Source: Streptococcus oralis ATCC 35037 (GTDB lineage: Bacteria; Bacillota; Bacilli; Lactobacillales; Streptococcaceae). From it: a stretch of DNA of 64,000 bases. The stretch is from positions 822,001 through 886,000 of the forward strand of contig NZ_LR134336.1 in the NCBI RefSeq assembly GCF_900637025.1, written 5' to 3'. Position numbers and translations under genes: made by a program. This document shows positions 20,412 to 30,730 of the stretch, one piece after another (position 1 is the first letter of the stretch; the number at the start of each line of letters is the position of its first letter). The notes beneath the pieces were generated by a model, which did not search any database, was not told where the DNA came from, and was given only the letters and a program-made list of their open reading frames with translations.

Positions 20412-20440
20412 TTGAAAAATAATCTAGAAGGTGATATAAT
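20412..20440 (+). promoter_or_regulatory. ptsHI promoter
   Basis: TTGAAA (20412-20417), 17-base spacer, TATAAT (20435-20440). Confidence 0.8.
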
Positions 20441-20502
20441 ACAGTCTTGTAAGGGTTATCACATATAATCCAAAAAAGAAATAACTAAAGGAGAGTCAAA
20501 CT

Positions 20503-20766
20503 ATGGCTTCTAAAGATTTCCACGTAGTGGCAGAAACAGGTATTCACGCACGTCCAGCAACATTGTTGGTTCAAACAGCTAGCAAATTTGCTTCAGATAT
20601 CACTCTTGAATACAAAGGTAAATCAGTAAACCTTAAATCTATCATGGGTGTTATGAGTCTTGGTGTTGGCCAAGGTGCTGACGTTACAATTTCAGCTGAA
20701 GGTGCAGATGCTGACGACGCAATCGCTGCTATCACTGAAACTATGGAAAAAGAAGGATTGGCATAA
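20503..20766 (+). CDS. ptsH: phosphocarrier protein HPr
   Basis: The 87-residue general PTS carrier has His15 in TGIHARPA, phosphorylated by enzyme I, and Ser46 in [11 protein letters not shown], phosphorylated by HPr kinase; the Ser46-phosphorylated form is the CcpA co-repressor. It therefore drives both PTS systems encoded upstream and the cre-dependent repression expected at gatA. Strong AAGGAG site; 5 bases separate it from ptsI. Confidence 0.97.
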   Translation: MASKDFHVVAETGIHARPATLLVQTASKFASDITLEYKGKSVNLKSIMGVMSLGVGQGADVTISAEGADADDAIAAITETMEKEGLA

Positions 20767-20771
20767 GGAAA

Positions 20772-22505
20772 ATGACAGAAATGCTTAAAGGAATCGCAGC
20801 ATCTGACGGTGTTGCAGTTGCAAAAGCATATCTACTCGTTCAACCGGATTTGTCATTTGAGACTATTACAGTCGAAGATACAAACGCAGAAGAAGCTCGC
20901 CTTGATGCCGCTCTACAGGCATCACAAGACGAGCTTTCTGTTATTCGCGAGAAAGCAGTAGGTACGCTCGGTGAAGAAGCTGCTCAAGTTTTTGACGCTC
21001 ACTTAATGGTTCTTGCTGACCCAGAAATGATCAGCCAAATCAAGGAAACAATCCGTGCGAAGAAAGTGAATGCAGAAGCAGGTCTGAAAGAAGTAACAGA
21101 CATGTTTATCACTATCTTTGAAGGCATGGAAGACAACCCATACATGCAAGAACGCGCAGCGGATATCCGCGACGTGACAAAACGTGTATTGGCAAACCTA
21201 CTTGGTAAAAAATTACCAAACCCAGCTTCTATCAATGAAGAAGTAATCGTGATTGCGCATGACTTGACTCCTTCAGATACAGCTCAATTGGACAAAAACT
21301 TTGTAAAAGCTTTTGTAACCAACATTGGTGGACGTACAAGCCACTCTGCTATCATGGCACGTACGCTTGAAATTGCAGCAGTATTGGGTACAAACAATAT
21401 CACTGAAATCGTTAAAGATGGTGACATTCTTGCCGTTAACGGTATCACAGGTGAAGTTATTATCAACCCAACTGATGAGCAAGCGGCTGAATTCAAGGCT
21501 GCTGGTGAAGCTTATGCGAAACAAAAAGCTGAATGGGCTCTCTTGAAAGATGCTAAAACAGTAACTGCTGATGGCAAACACTTTGAATTGGCTGCCAACA
21601 TCGGTACTCCAAAAGACGTTGAAGGTGTCAATGACAACGGTGCAGAAGCTGTTGGTCTATACCGTACAGAGTTCTTGTACATGGATTCTCAAGACTTCCC
21701 AACAGAAGACGAGCAATACGAAGCTTACAAGGCTGTACTTGAAGGAATGAACGGTAAACCTGTTGTCGTTCGTACAATGGATATCGGTGGAGATAAGGAG
21801 CTTCCTTACTTCGATATGCCTCACGAAATGAACCCATTCCTTGGATTCCGTGCTCTTCGTATCTCTATCTCTGAGACTGGAGATGCTATGTTCCGCACAC
21901 AAATCCGTGCTCTTCTTCGTGCGTCTGTTCACGGTCAATTACGTATCATGTTCCCAATGGTTGCGCTCTTGAAAGAATTCCGTGCAGCGAAAGCAGTCTT
22001 TGACGAAGAAAAAGCAAACCTTCTTGCTGAAGGTGTTGCAGTTGCGGATAATATCCAAGTTGGTATCATGATCGAAATTCCTGCAGCAGCAATGCTTGCA
22101 GACCAATTTGCTAAAGAAGTTGACTTCTTCTCAATTGGTACAAACGACTTGATCCAATACACAATGGCAGCAGACCGTATGAACGAGCAAGTTTCATACC
22201 TTTACCAACCATACAACCCATCAATCCTACGCTTGATCAACAACGTTATCAAAGCAGCTCACGCTGAAGGAAAATGGGCTGGTATGTGTGGTGAGATGGC
22301 TGGTGACCAACAAGCTGTTCCACTTCTTGTCGGAATGGGCTTGGATGAGTTCTCTATGTCAGCAACATCTGTACTTCGTACACGCAGCTTGATGAAGAAA
22401 TTGGATACAGCTAAGATGGAAGAGTACGCAAATCGTGCCCTTACAGAATGCTCAACAATGGAAGAAGTTCTTGAACTTCAAAAAGAATACGTTAATTTTG
22501 ATTAA
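20772..22505 (+). CDS. ptsI: PTS enzyme I
   Basis: Transfers phosphate from phosphoenolpyruvate to HPr. The 577-residue protein has its N-terminal phosphohistidine in [12 protein letters not shown] (about residue 190), and the C-terminal PEP-binding TIM barrel carries [22 protein letters not shown] and the cysteine in GMCGEMAG. Co-transcribed with ptsH; ends at a terminator. In pneumococcus too, to my recollection, a pht gene lies beside ptsI. Confidence 0.97.
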   Translation: MTEMLKGIAASDGVAVAKAYLLVQPDLSFETITVEDTNAEEARLDAALQASQDELSVIREKAVGTLGEEAAQVFDAHLMVLADPEMISQIKETIRAKKVNAEAGLKEVTDMFITIFEGMEDNPYMQERAADIRDVTKRVLANLLGKKLPNPASINEEVIVIAHDLTPSDTAQLDKNFVKAFVTNIGGRTSHSAIMARTLEIAAVLGTNNITEIVKDGDILAVNGITGEVIINPTDEQAAEFKAAGEAYAKQKAEWALLKDAKTVTADGKHFELAANIGTPKDVEGVNDNGAEAVGLYRTEFLYMDSQDFPTEDEQYEAYKAVLEGMNGKPVVVRTMDIGGDKELPYFDMPHEMNPFLGFRALRISISETGDAMFRTQIRALLRASVHGQLRIMFPMVALLKEFRAAKAVFDEEKANLLAEGVAVADNIQVGIMIEIPAAAMLADQFAKEVDFFSIGTNDLIQYTMAADRMNEQVSYLYQPYNPSILRLINNVIKAAHAEGKWAGMCGEMAGDQQAVPLLVGMGLDEFSMSATSVLRTRSLMKKLDTAKMEEYANRALTECSTMEEVLELQKEYVNFD

Positions 22506-22512
22506 TCGAAAA

Positions 22513-22542
22513 GTCCTTGCAACGCAGTTGCAGGGATTTTTT
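22513..22542 (+). terminator. terminator of ptsHI
   Basis: TCCTTGCAAC and GTTGCAGGGA arms around GCA, followed by TTTTTT. Confidence 0.85.
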
Positions 22543-22625
22543 GATATTTTTAAAAGAATTTTCAAGAAAATCTTTCTTATAGAAAGTCCAACCTTGAAAA
22601 AGTAGTGGTCAGAATAAAAAAATAC

Positions 22626-22687
22626 TTAACCGGTTCATAAAATCCTTGACAAGTTGGAGATTTAGGGGTAAACTATTAACCAGTTAA
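22626..22687 (+). promoter_or_regulatory. AdcR-controlled promoter of first pht gene
   Basis: Promoter TTGACA (22646-22651), 17-base spacer, TAAACT (22669-22674). TTAACCGGTTCA (22626-22637) is upstream and TTAACCAGTTAA (22676-22687) overlaps the start site. Both match the zinc-dependent AdcR operator TTAACNNGTTAA, the second exactly. Confidence 0.85.
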
Positions 22688-22758
22688 GTAAAAGAAAGGA
22701 GTTTCTGCAATTTAGGAATGAATTGCAACTAGAAATATCGAAAAGAAAGTGAGTTTCA

Positions 22759-25296
22759 ATGAAAATTAATAAAAAATACCTTGCTGGTTCTGCGGCAGCT
22801 TTAATTTTAAGTGTTTGTTCTTACGAGTTGGGACTTTATCAAGCTAGAACGGTTAAGGAAAATAATCGTGTTTCCTATATAGATGGAAAACAGGCTGCGC
22901 AAAAAACAGAGAATCTGACTCCTGATGAGGTTAGCAAGAAAGAAGGCATCAATGCGGAGCAAATCGTCATCAAGATAACAGACCAGGGCTATGTCACTTC
23001 ACATGGTGACCACTATCATTATTACAATGGCAAGGTTCCTTATGACGCTATCATCAGTGAAGAGTTGCTCATGAAGGATCCAAACTACCAGCTCAAGGAC
23101 GAGGATATTATCAGTGAAATCAAGGGTGGTTATGTTATCAAGGTAGATGGAAAATACTATGTCTACCTTAAGGACGCAGCCCATGCGGATAATGTTCGTA
23201 CGAAAGAAGAAATTAATCGACAAAAACAAGAGCATAGTCAGTATCGTGAAGGAGGAACTTCAGCAAACGATGGTGCGGTAGCCTTGGCACGTTCACAAGG
23301 ACGCTATACCACAGATGATGGCTACATCTTTAATGCTTCTGATATCATTGAAGATACTGGTGATGCTTATATCGTTCCTCACGGCGACCATTACCATTAT
23401 ATTCCTAAGAGTGAGTTATCAGCCAGCGAATTGGCTGCCGCAGAAGCCTTCCTATCTGGTAGAAGTGGTCAATCAAATACGCCTACATATCGCCGTACCA
23501 ATAACAACAGTGCTAGCAGTGATATAGATAGATGGACCCCATCCTATAATAATCAAGGTAGTGGCTATACGAACACAAACACGGCTAACAACAGTAGCGA
23601 CGATAACCAAGCAAGTCAGAGTGATGAGGATATTGATAGCCTTCTGAAACAACTTTACGCCTTGCCGCTCAGCCAACGACACGTAGAATCTGATGGTCTT
23701 GTCTTCGACCCAGCACAGATTACAAGTCGAACAGCTAGAGGAGTTGCTGTGCCTCATGGGAACCATTACCATTTCATCCCTTATTCACAGATGTCTGAAT
23801 TGGAAGAACGAATCGCTCGTATTATTCCTCTACAGTACAGTTCGAACCATAGGGTGCCGGATTCAAGACCAGAACAACCAAGTCCACAACCGACTCCGGA
23901 ACCTAGTCCAAGCCCGCAACCTGCACCAACTCCTCAACCAACTCCAAGCAATCCAATTGACGAAAAATTAGTTAAACAGGCTATTCGAAAAGTAGCTGAC
24001 GGCTATGTCTTTGAGGAGAATGGAACCTCACGTTATATTCCTGCCAAGAAGCTTTCAGCAGAAACAGCAGCAGCCATTGATAGTAAACTAGCCAAGCAAG
24101 AAAGTTTGTCTCATAAACTCGGAGCTAAGAAAACCAATCTCCCATCTGATGATCGAGGATTTTACAATAAGGCTTATGATTTACTAGCAAGAATTCATCA
24201 GGACTTACTTGATAATAAAGGGCGCCAAGCTGATTTTGACGCTTTGGATAAACTGTTGGAACGTTTAAATGATGAAAGCAGTGATAAAGTCAAGTTGGTG
24301 GATGATATCTTGGCCTTTCTAGCACCGATTCGTCATCCAGAACGTTTAGGAAAACCAAATGCGCAAATTGCCTACACTGATGATGAGATTCAGGTAGCCA
24401 AGTTGGCAGGCAAGTATACAACAGAAGATGGCTATATCTTTGATCCTCGTGATATCACCAGTGATGAGGGGGATGCCTATGTAGCTCCACATATGACCCA
24501 TAGTCATTGGATTAAGAAAGATAGTTTGTCTGAAGCCGAAAGAGCGGCAGCCCAGGCTTATGCTAAAGAGAAAGGTTTGACTCCTCCTTCAACAGACCAT
24601 CAGAATCCAGGAAATACGGAGGCTAAAGGAGCAGAAGCTATCTACAACCGCGTGAAAGCAGCTAAGAAGGTGCCGCTTGATCGTATGCCTTACAATCTCC
24701 AACATACCGTGGAAGTTAAAAACGGTAGTTTAATCATTCCTCATTATGATCATTACCATAACATAAAATTTGAGTGGTTTGACGAAGGACTTTATGAGGC
24801 ACCTAAGGGGTATACTCTTGAGGATCTCTTTGCGACTGTCAAGTACTATGTCGAACATCCAAACGAACGTCCGCATTCAGATAGTGGTTGGGGGAATGCA
24901 AGTGACCATGTTCAAAGAAACCAAAATGGTCAAGCTGATACCAATCAAACGGAAAAACCATCAGAGGAGAAACCTCGTACAGAAAAACCTGAGGAAGAAA
25001 AACCTCGCGAAGAGAAACCTCAGAGTGAGAAACCAGAATCTCCAAAACCAACTGAGGAGCCAGAAGAAGAATCACCAGAGGAACCAGAAGAACCTCAGGT
25101 TGAAACTGAAAAGGTTGAAGAAAAACTGAGAGAGGCTGAAGAGCTACTTGCAAAGATCCAAGACCCCATTATCAAGTCCAATGCCAAAGAAACTCTCACT
25201 GGCTTAAAAAATAACCTGCTATTTGGCTCCCAGGACAACAATACTATTATGGCAGAAGCTGAAAAATTATTGGCTTTGTTAAGGGAGAGTAAGTAG
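22759..25296 (+). CDS. pneumococcal histidine triad family surface protein (first copy)
   Basis: Surface zinc-scavenging protein of the Pht family, 845 residues. The N-terminal hydrophobic segment ends in LSVC (residues 17-20), a possible lipobox as in other Pht proteins. Five HxxHxH triads are seen, starting at H82, H208, H333, H578 and H662 (HGDHYHY, HGDHYHY, HGNHYHF, HMTHSHW, HYDHYHN). A Pro-rich spacer spans residues 370-399, and the C-terminus (about 705-845) is Glu/Pro/Lys-rich with EEKP-like repeats. Zinc binding and complement-factor interaction are known for the family. Which pneumococcal Pht it equals (A, B or D) I cannot tell. Confidence 0.9.
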   Translation: MKINKKYLAGSAAALILSVCSYELGLYQARTVKENNRVSYIDGKQAAQKTENLTPDEVSKKEGINAEQIVIKITDQGYVTSHGDHYHYYNGKVPYDAIISEELLMKDPNYQLKDEDIISEIKGGYVIKVDGKYYVYLKDAAHADNVRTKEEINRQKQEHSQYREGGTSANDGAVALARSQGRYTTDDGYIFNASDIIEDTGDAYIVPHGDHYHYIPKSELSASELAAAEAFLSGRSGQSNTPTYRRTNNNSASSDIDRWTPSYNNQGSGYTNTNTANNSSDDNQASQSDEDIDSLLKQLYALPLSQRHVESDGLVFDPAQITSRTARGVAVPHGNHYHFIPYSQMSELEERIARIIPLQYSSNHRVPDSRPEQPSPQPTPEPSPSPQPAPTPQPTPSNPIDEKLVKQAIRKVADGYVFEENGTSRYIPAKKLSAETAAAIDSKLAKQESLSHKLGAKKTNLPSDDRGFYNKAYDLLARIHQDLLDNKGRQADFDALDKLLERLNDESSDKVKLVDDILAFLAPIRHPERLGKPNAQIAYTDDEIQVAKLAGKYTTEDGYIFDPRDITSDEGDAYVAPHMTHSHWIKKDSLSEAERAAAQAYAKEKGLTPPSTDHQNPGNTEAKGAEAIYNRVKAAKKVPLDRMPYNLQHTVEVKNGSLIIPHYDHYHNIKFEWFDEGLYEAPKGYTLEDLFATVKYYVEHPNERPHSDSGWGNASDHVQRNQNGQADTNQTEKPSEEKPRTEKPEEEKPREEKPQSEKPESPKPTEEPEEESPEEPEEPQVETEKVEEKLREAEELLAKIQDPIIKSNAKETLTGLKNNLLFGSQDNNTIMAEAEKLLALLRESK

Positions 25297-25333
25297 TTGT
25301 AACAACATTTTCTAACTCCTAAAAACAGGATAG

Positions 25334-25397
25334 GAGAACTAGAAAAGTTAAAATCGAAAATGAGAACAGAATGTAAGTTCTAGTTCTCATTTTTTTC
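25334..25397 (+). terminator. terminator with alternative pairing
   Basis: AAAATGAGAAC (25357-25367) pairs with GTTCTCATTTT (25383-25393) before a T run. The same right arm can pair with GAGAACTAGAA (25334-25344) through TTCTAGTTCTC (25378-25388). Confidence 0.7.
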
Positions 25398-25417
25398 ATG
25401 AAAATATGTAAAATATC

Positions 25418-25482
25418 TTGACATATAGTGTAAATAAAGATAAACTATTTACTAGTTAATTAAATGGTTAAATACTAGTTAA
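25418..25482 (+). promoter_or_regulatory. adcAII promoter with three abutting AdcR-like boxes
   Basis: TTGACA (25418-25423), 17-base spacer, TAAACT (25441-25446): same spacing and same -10 as the first pht promoter. Three 12-mers follow end to end: TTTACTAGTTAA (25448-25459), TTAAATGGTTAA (25460-25471) and AATACTAGTTAA (25471-25482). The last ends nine bases before the adcAII ATG and adjoins its ribosome site. Confidence 0.8.
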
Positions 25483-25491
25483 GGAGTAACG

Positions 25492-26409
25492 ATGAAAAAA
25501 AGAACATTTCTATTATTAGTGGTAGGTCTCTTGGTTCTTGTCTTAGGAGCATGTAGCCAAAAAGAAAAACAAGAAGCAAAAGGGATGAAGATTGTAACAA
25601 GTTTTTACCCAATCTATGCCATGGTCAAAGAGGTATCAGGTGACTTGAATGACGTACGGATGATTCAGTCAAGTAGTGGGATTCACTCCTTTGAACCGTC
25701 AGCAAATGACATTGCTGCTATCTATGATGCAGATGTCTTTGTCTACCATTCTCATACGCTCGAATCTTGGGCTGGAAGCCTAGATCCTAACTTGAAAAAC
25801 TCAAAAGTTAAAGTTTTAGAAGCTTCTGAAGGAATGACCTTGGAGCGTGTACCAGGTTTGGAAGATGTAGAAGTAGGGGATGGAGTTGATGAAAAGACAC
25901 TCTATGACCCTCACACTTGGTTAGATCCAGAAAAAGCAGGTGAAGAAGCTCAGATTATCGCTGACAAACTTTCGGAGATTGATAGTGCTAATAAGGAAAC
26001 GTATCAAAAGAATGCTAAAAACTTTATCGCTAAAGCCCAAGAATTGACTAAGAAGTACCAGCCTATTTTTGAAAAAGCGAGTCAAAAGACCTTTGTTACA
26101 CAACACACAGCCTTTTCTTATCTCGCTAAACGCTTTGGTTTGAAACAACTTGGTATAGCAGGGATTTCCCCTGAACAAGAACCAAGTCCGAGACAACTAA
26201 CAGAAATTCAGGAATTCGTTAAGACCTATAAGGTTAAAACCATCTTTACTGAGAGCAATGCTTCTTCTAAAGTCGCTGAGACCTTGGTCAAATCAACAGG
26301 AGTTAGCCTAAAGACACTCAATCCTTTAGAAGCAGATCCTGAAAATGACAAAACTTACTTAGAAAATCTAGAAGAAAACATGAATGTTCTTGCAGAAGAA
26401 TTAAAATGA
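25492..26409 (+). CDS. adcAII: zinc-binding lipoprotein AdcAII (Lmb family)
   Basis: Substrate-binding lipoprotein for the zinc ABC transporter AdcBC, 305 residues. The lipobox is VLGAC with Cys21. Metal ligands by position are H65 (GIHSFEP), H141 (YDPHTWLDP), H205 (TQHTAF) and E280, one residue offset from the ligands reported for pneumococcal AdcAII. AATP/ZinT accessory parts are absent. Together with Pht proteins it collects zinc; the pht gene downstream is in the same operon. An older name is laminin-binding protein Lmb. Confidence 0.94.
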   Translation: MKKRTFLLLVVGLLVLVLGACSQKEKQEAKGMKIVTSFYPIYAMVKEVSGDLNDVRMIQSSSGIHSFEPSANDIAAIYDADVFVYHSHTLESWAGSLDPNLKNSKVKVLEASEGMTLERVPGLEDVEVGDGVDEKTLYDPHTWLDPEKAGEEAQIIADKLSEIDSANKETYQKNAKNFIAKAQELTKKYQPIFEKASQKTFVTQHTAFSYLAKRFGLKQLGIAGISPEQEPSPRQLTEIQEFVKTYKVKTIFTESNASSKVAETLVKSTGVSLKTLNPLEADPENDKTYLENLEENMNVLAEELK

Positions 26410-26416
26410 GGAGATG

Positions 26417-29400
26417 ATGAAAATGAAGAAGAAATACCTTGCAGCAGGATCGGCTCTTGTCCTTTCCCTAAGCCTTTGCATCTATGCATTGAACCAACAC
26501 CAGGTAGAAGGAAACAAAGATAATAACCGTGTGTCTTATGTCGATGGGAAGCAAGATTCTCAAAAAACAGAGACCCAGACACCAGATCAAGTTAGCAAAA
26601 AAGAAGATATTCAGGCTGAACAAATTGTCGTGAAAATCACCGATCAAGGTTATGTGACTTCACATGGTGATCATTTCCATTATTACAATGGTAAAGTTCC
26701 TTTTGACGCGATTTTCAGCGAAGAACTGTTGATGAAAGATGCCAATTATCAACTGAAAGACGCTGATATTGTCAACGAAATCAAAGGTGGCTACATTATC
26801 AAGGTTGATGGTAAGTATTATGTCTACCTTAAAGATGCGGCTCATGCTGATAATATTCGTACGAAGGAGGAAATTGAGCGCCAAAAACAAGACCATACTC
26901 ACGACGCACCAACTTCTAATAGTGCAGTGGCGCTTGCTCAATCTCAAGGTCGCTATACAACTGATGATGGCTACATCTTTAATCCTTCTGATATTATAGA
27001 GGATACTGGAGATGCTTATATCGTACCTCACGGTGGACATTACCACTACATTCCAAAGAGTTCCTTGTCTGCTAGCGAATTAGCTGCTGCCCAAGCCTAC
27101 CTCTCTGGAACTAGAACTCAGCAGAGTGTGACTAACTATCGTCCTAGTCCAAACGAAACTGGTCAAACTACCAACCAAAGTCAACAGGCTGAAACACCAA
27201 GTAATCAAGCTGAGAGTCTTCAGAGTCTATTGCAACAGCTCTATGCTCTTCCAAGTAGTCAACGTTATGCTGAATCAGATGGCTTGATTTTTGACCCTGC
27301 TAAGATTTCAAGTAGAACGCCGAGTGGTGTGGCGATTCCTCACGGAAATCACTATCATTTCATCCCATATACAAAACTTTCTGCCTTGGAAGAAAAGATT
27401 GCGCGTATGATTCCTTTATCTAGCGACGGTGGGAAGCCAACACCTTTGGAAAATCCAAGCAAACCAACAGAACATCCAGCTCAACCAGATCATCATCATG
27501 ACCAAGACGGTAACCATGGAAGTCAGGATACCAACCACGAAGATCATGACCATGATGGAGAGGAGCATGACCATCACCACGGTGAAGAACATGATCATGG
27601 TTTTGCAGCTGACCGTGTTATTAGTGAAGATGAGCAAGGGTTTGTAGTTTCTCATGGAGATCACGCTCATTATTTCTTTAAGAAGGACTTGACTGCAGCC
27701 CAAATCAAAGCTGCCCAAGATCACTTGAAAGAAAATCATCAGTCTCAGCACGTTCAACCACTTGCAAAGACTGTGGAAAGTTTCTCAAGAGATGCTAGCG
27801 ATGAAGAAAAAATCAAGTATATCTCACAGACCTACGGAGTACCGCTTGAAGCGATTCGCATTTCAAATGGATTCTTTGTCTTTGGAAATCCGGATCAAGC
27901 CTATGATCCAACCCATATCCATCCCTATGCTGTTCGAAAAGAACATGTTCGTATTCCTCTCCAAACTGGGAACCCAGAACTGGATTTCCTAAATGAACTG
28001 TATACAACTGCCCTACGTGATGGGGTATCTCCTTATAGTTTACAGGTAGAAAGTGGTAGTTTTGTGATTCCTCACGGAGACCACAATCACTACATCAAGG
28101 TTCAAACTAAGGGCTATGAAGTAGCTTTGAAAAATAAGATTCCGGCCCTACAATCGACCTATCAACCTGGAGCATTTGATGAACAAACAGTTCTATCTAA
28201 GGTGGATCAACTGTTAGCAGATAGCAGAAGTCTCTACAAAGACCAGCCAATCATGCAGAGACGGGTTGAACTTGCTTTGGGGCAATTCACCGAAAATATG
28301 AAAAAACTGGCAACAAACTCAACTGCTGGATACCTAGCAGCCTTGGATCTCTTTGATAAACAGTATATCCATGTGGATCAAAGTATGGCACCGGTTGAAA
28401 CTTCACCTTTAGATAAGAAGTATCAAGCCCTTGTAGATAAGATCAATACACTGGATACAGATACTTATGGCTTGCCTAAGAAAGATCTTTTGGTACATTT
28501 GCAGGAAGCAAAACTAGCACAGGATGAGACAGAGTTGACTGCGATTGAAGCGAAACTGCAGGCCTTGCAAGATTTCCGAGATCGGACAGGGGTTACAACA
28601 GTAGAGTACATCAAGTACTTCTACGAACATGTGTCTGATGGTCGTTTGAGAGAAGAACTTCGGAACCGTGTTGCCAAGTTGACATGGGAACTTTACCAGT
28701 CACAATCTTTCCTCAAAGCAACCGACTTGAACAAGTTATTCCCAACTATTTACCAAACTAAGTTAGAAGTAGAAGAAGCTCTCAAAGAAGAACCCGTTTC
28801 TACAAAAGTTGGTAAGACTATTCTAGATACGGAAAAAGTAGATAGTCAAACTGCTAAGACCGCCATCTATGAATTCCTAAAAGAACTCTACGGTGATTTT
28901 ATGCCAGAAGAGCGGGTTAGTCATGTTAAGAAGGAAGAAGTGGATGCTCTCCTAACTAAAGCTGCTCAACTCCTAGCACGTGTCAAAGAAGATGGTGTCA
29001 AACAATCCCTAGCTGAAGAAGCAGCTAATATCAAAGCGGCTACTGAAAAGGAAAATGCAGACCTTGACGAAGCTAAAACACAACTTGAGGATCTCTTGAA
29101 TCGTATTGCAGCGACTATCCAACGAGAGAAAAAAGAAGCAGAACAAGATCCACAAACGGTGATTATCTACCAAAAACTCTATAATATCTTGCTCTCTCTT
29201 CACAAGTACTTAGAGGATAACAAAGGATCTGATGCTGACTTTGAACGTGTCGATGCCCTTTTTGATCAACTCGCAGCTAAAAGTAGTGATAAAGAAGGTC
29301 TCCTCACTCTAGCTAAAGATATCATTAGCTTGAACCAAGAACTTCGTTCAAAAGCAAGTGAAACTGACAGTCAATCTAAGTCTGAGAAAGGCAGTGAAAC

Positions 29401-29470
29401 AACTGCTTCTCAATCAAGCGAAAAGCAAGAGAAAAGTGAGACTGAGCCAAGTGCTCAACCAAACGAATAA
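26417..29470 (+). CDS. pneumococcal histidine triad family surface protein (second copy, PhtE/PhtD-like)
   Basis: A 1017-residue Pht protein from ATG 26417 (MKMKKKYLAAG); ATGs at 26414 and 26423 are alternatives. The N-terminus is close to the first copy, with LSLC as possible lipobox. Triads include HGDHFHY (from H83), HGGHYHY, HGNHYHF, HGDHAHY and HGDHNHY, plus an imperfect DPTHIHPY. Between triads three and four lies a His/Asp/Glu-rich linker (about 355-395, e.g. EHDHHHGEEHDHG) absent from the first copy. The C-terminal half is helical/charged, and the tail is Ser/Glu-rich. Seven bases after adcAII. Length and linker favour PhtE, but this is not certain. Confidence 0.88.
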   Translation: MKMKKKYLAAGSALVLSLSLCIYALNQHQVEGNKDNNRVSYVDGKQDSQKTETQTPDQVSKKEDIQAEQIVVKITDQGYVTSHGDHFHYYNGKVPFDAIFSEELLMKDANYQLKDADIVNEIKGGYIIKVDGKYYVYLKDAAHADNIRTKEEIERQKQDHTHDAPTSNSAVALAQSQGRYTTDDGYIFNPSDIIEDTGDAYIVPHGGHYHYIPKSSLSASELAAAQAYLSGTRTQQSVTNYRPSPNETGQTTNQSQQAETPSNQAESLQSLLQQLYALPSSQRYAESDGLIFDPAKISSRTPSGVAIPHGNHYHFIPYTKLSALEEKIARMIPLSSDGGKPTPLENPSKPTEHPAQPDHHHDQDGNHGSQDTNHEDHDHDGEEHDHHHGEEHDHGFAADRVISEDEQGFVVSHGDHAHYFFKKDLTAAQIKAAQDHLKENHQSQHVQPLAKTVESFSRDASDEEKIKYISQTYGVPLEAIRISNGFFVFGNPDQAYDPTHIHPYAVRKEHVRIPLQTGNPELDFLNELYTTALRDGVSPYSLQVESGSFVIPHGDHNHYIKVQTKGYEVALKNKIPALQSTYQPGAFDEQTVLSKVDQLLADSRSLYKDQPIMQRRVELALGQFTENMKKLATNSTAGYLAALDLFDKQYIHVDQSMAPVETSPLDKKYQALVDKINTLDTDTYGLPKKDLLVHLQEAKLAQDETELTAIEAKLQALQDFRDRTGVTTVEYIKYFYEHVSDGRLREELRNRVAKLTWELYQSQSFLKATDLNKLFPTIYQTKLEVEEALKEEPVSTKVGKTILDTEKVDSQTAKTAIYEFLKELYGDFMPEERVSHVKKEEVDALLTKAAQLLARVKEDGVKQSLAEEAANIKAATEKENADLDEAKTQLEDLLNRIAATIQREKKEAEQDPQTVIIYQKLYNILLSLHKYLEDNKGSDADFERVDALFDQLAAKSSDKEGLLTLAKDIISLNQELRSKASETDSQSKSEKGSETTASQSSEKQEKSETEPSAQPNE

Positions 29471-29474
29471 AAAG

Positions 29475-29507
29475 AAAGACGAAGTAGCTGAGCTACCTCG
29501 TCTTTTT
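29475..29507. terminator. bidirectional terminator between pht and pepT
   Basis: AAAGACGAAGTAGC and GCTACCTCGTCTTT form a 14-bp stem with one mismatch, with T run on the plus strand; the pepT stop codon overlaps its end. Confidence 0.85.
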
Positions 29508-30730
29508 TAGTCTTTATAAGCTACAATACCAATGATGGTATCCACCGCACGCTCCATGGTCTGAAGACTCACGTATTCAAAACGTCCATGCATGTTTTCA
29601 CCACCAGCAAAGATATTAGGAGTTGGGATCCCCATAAAGGAAATCTTAGACCCATCTGTTCCACCACGAATTGGTTCGATAATTGGCGTGATTCCCAGAT
29701 CCTCCATTACGGCTTTGGCAATGGTTACAGGAGTCATGTCTTTCTCAATGACTTCCTTCATATTGTAGTACTGGTCTGTCAGAGTTAAGGTCACGCGATT
29801 ATTCCCAAGCTCTTGATTCATCTTGTCAGCGATGGCTTGCATAGCTGCTTTACGAGCTTCAAAGGAATCCTTTTCAAAATCTCGAATGATGTAGCTTGCA
29901 CGCGCCTCCTCAACACTACCTGACACATCCATAAGATGATAGAAACCTTGATAACCATCTGTCAATTCAGGTCGGTCATTCTCTGGAAGTTGATTATGAA
30001 AATCAATCGCTAGCTGAAGGGCATTGACCATCTGTCCTTTAGCAGTACCAGGGTGAACATTGCGCCCTTGGAAATGAAGCTCAGCAGCAGCTGCTGAGAA
30101 AGTTTCATACTGAAGCTCACCTAGCGGACCACCATCAACAGTATAGGCAAAGTCAACGTTAAAGTCTTCAGCATCAAATTTGTTAGCTCCAACACCGATT
30201 TCTTCATCTGGTCCAAAACCAACTCGAATCTCACAGTGTTTGATTTCGGGATGAGCAGTCAGATATTCAATAGCAGTCATAATTTCAGCAATCCCTGACT
30301 TGTCATCAGCACCCAGCAAGGTCGTGCCATCAGTTGTGATAAGCGTTTGGCCTGGATATTTCTCAAGGCTCTTGAAATCAGCAGGATCGAGTTTAAATCC
30401 AGAATCACCCAAGTCGATAACTCCACCATCGTAATTTTCAATGACTTGCGGATTAACTCCCTCAGCATTAAAATCAGCAGTATCCATGTGGGAGATGAAG
30501 CCAATCTTGCGTGTAAGGCTGGGATCATTAGCTGGTAAGGTACCAATAGCAAAACCATTTGGAAGGTAGTAGACGTTTTGCAGACCGACACGTTTCATTT
30601 CAGGAATAAGAACATTGGTCGCAAAATCTACCTGGCTTTGCGTACTTGGAGTAGTAGTAGAGTGTTCATCAGAACGCGTATTGACCTTAACGTAGGTCAA
30701 GAAACGATCTAAAAGGTTCGGATAAGTCAT
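29507..30730 (-). CDS. pepT: peptidase T (tripeptide aminopeptidase)
   Basis: Cytoplasmic M20-family zinc exopeptidase releasing N-terminal residues from tripeptides. It is 407 residues from ATG 30730, chosen for AAAGGAG just upstream; an ATG at 30751 lacks a site. Metal/catalytic motifs seen are ISHMDTADF (about residue 77), [10 protein letters not shown] (about 137), FGPDEEIG (about 172) and PIRGGTDGS near the C-terminus. It is the known left neighbour of pneumococcal pilus islet 2. Confidence 0.96.
   Translation of the reverse strand: MTYPNLLDRFLTYVKVNTRSDEHSTTTPSTQSQVDFATNVLIPEMKRVGLQNVYYLPNGFAIGTLPANDPSLTRKIGFISHMDTADFNAEGVNPQVIENYDGGVIDLGDSGFKLDPADFKSLEKYPGQTLITTDGTTLLGADDKSGIAEIMTAIEYLTAHPEIKHCEIRVGFGPDEEIGVGANKFDAEDFNVDFAYTVDGGPLGELQYETFSAAAAELHFQGRNVHPGTAKGQMVNALQLAIDFHNQLPENDRPELTDGYQGFYHLMDVSGSVEEARASYIIRDFEKDSFEARKAAMQAIADKMNQELGNNRVTLTLTDQYYNMKEVIEKDMTPVTIAKAVMEDLGITPIIEPIRGGTDGSKISFMGIPTPNIFAGGENMHGRFEYVSLQTMERAVDTIIGIVAYKD

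Noticed and set aside
21273..21938. Long antisense open frames across ptsI
   Set aside because: They lack ribosome sites and mirror the codon pattern of a highly expressed gene on the other strand.
23869..23960. Pro/Gln-rich codon repeats in the first pht gene as a CRISPR-like or tandem-repeat array
   Set aside because: They are in frame, degenerate and encode a Pro-rich protein spacer without regular spacer units.
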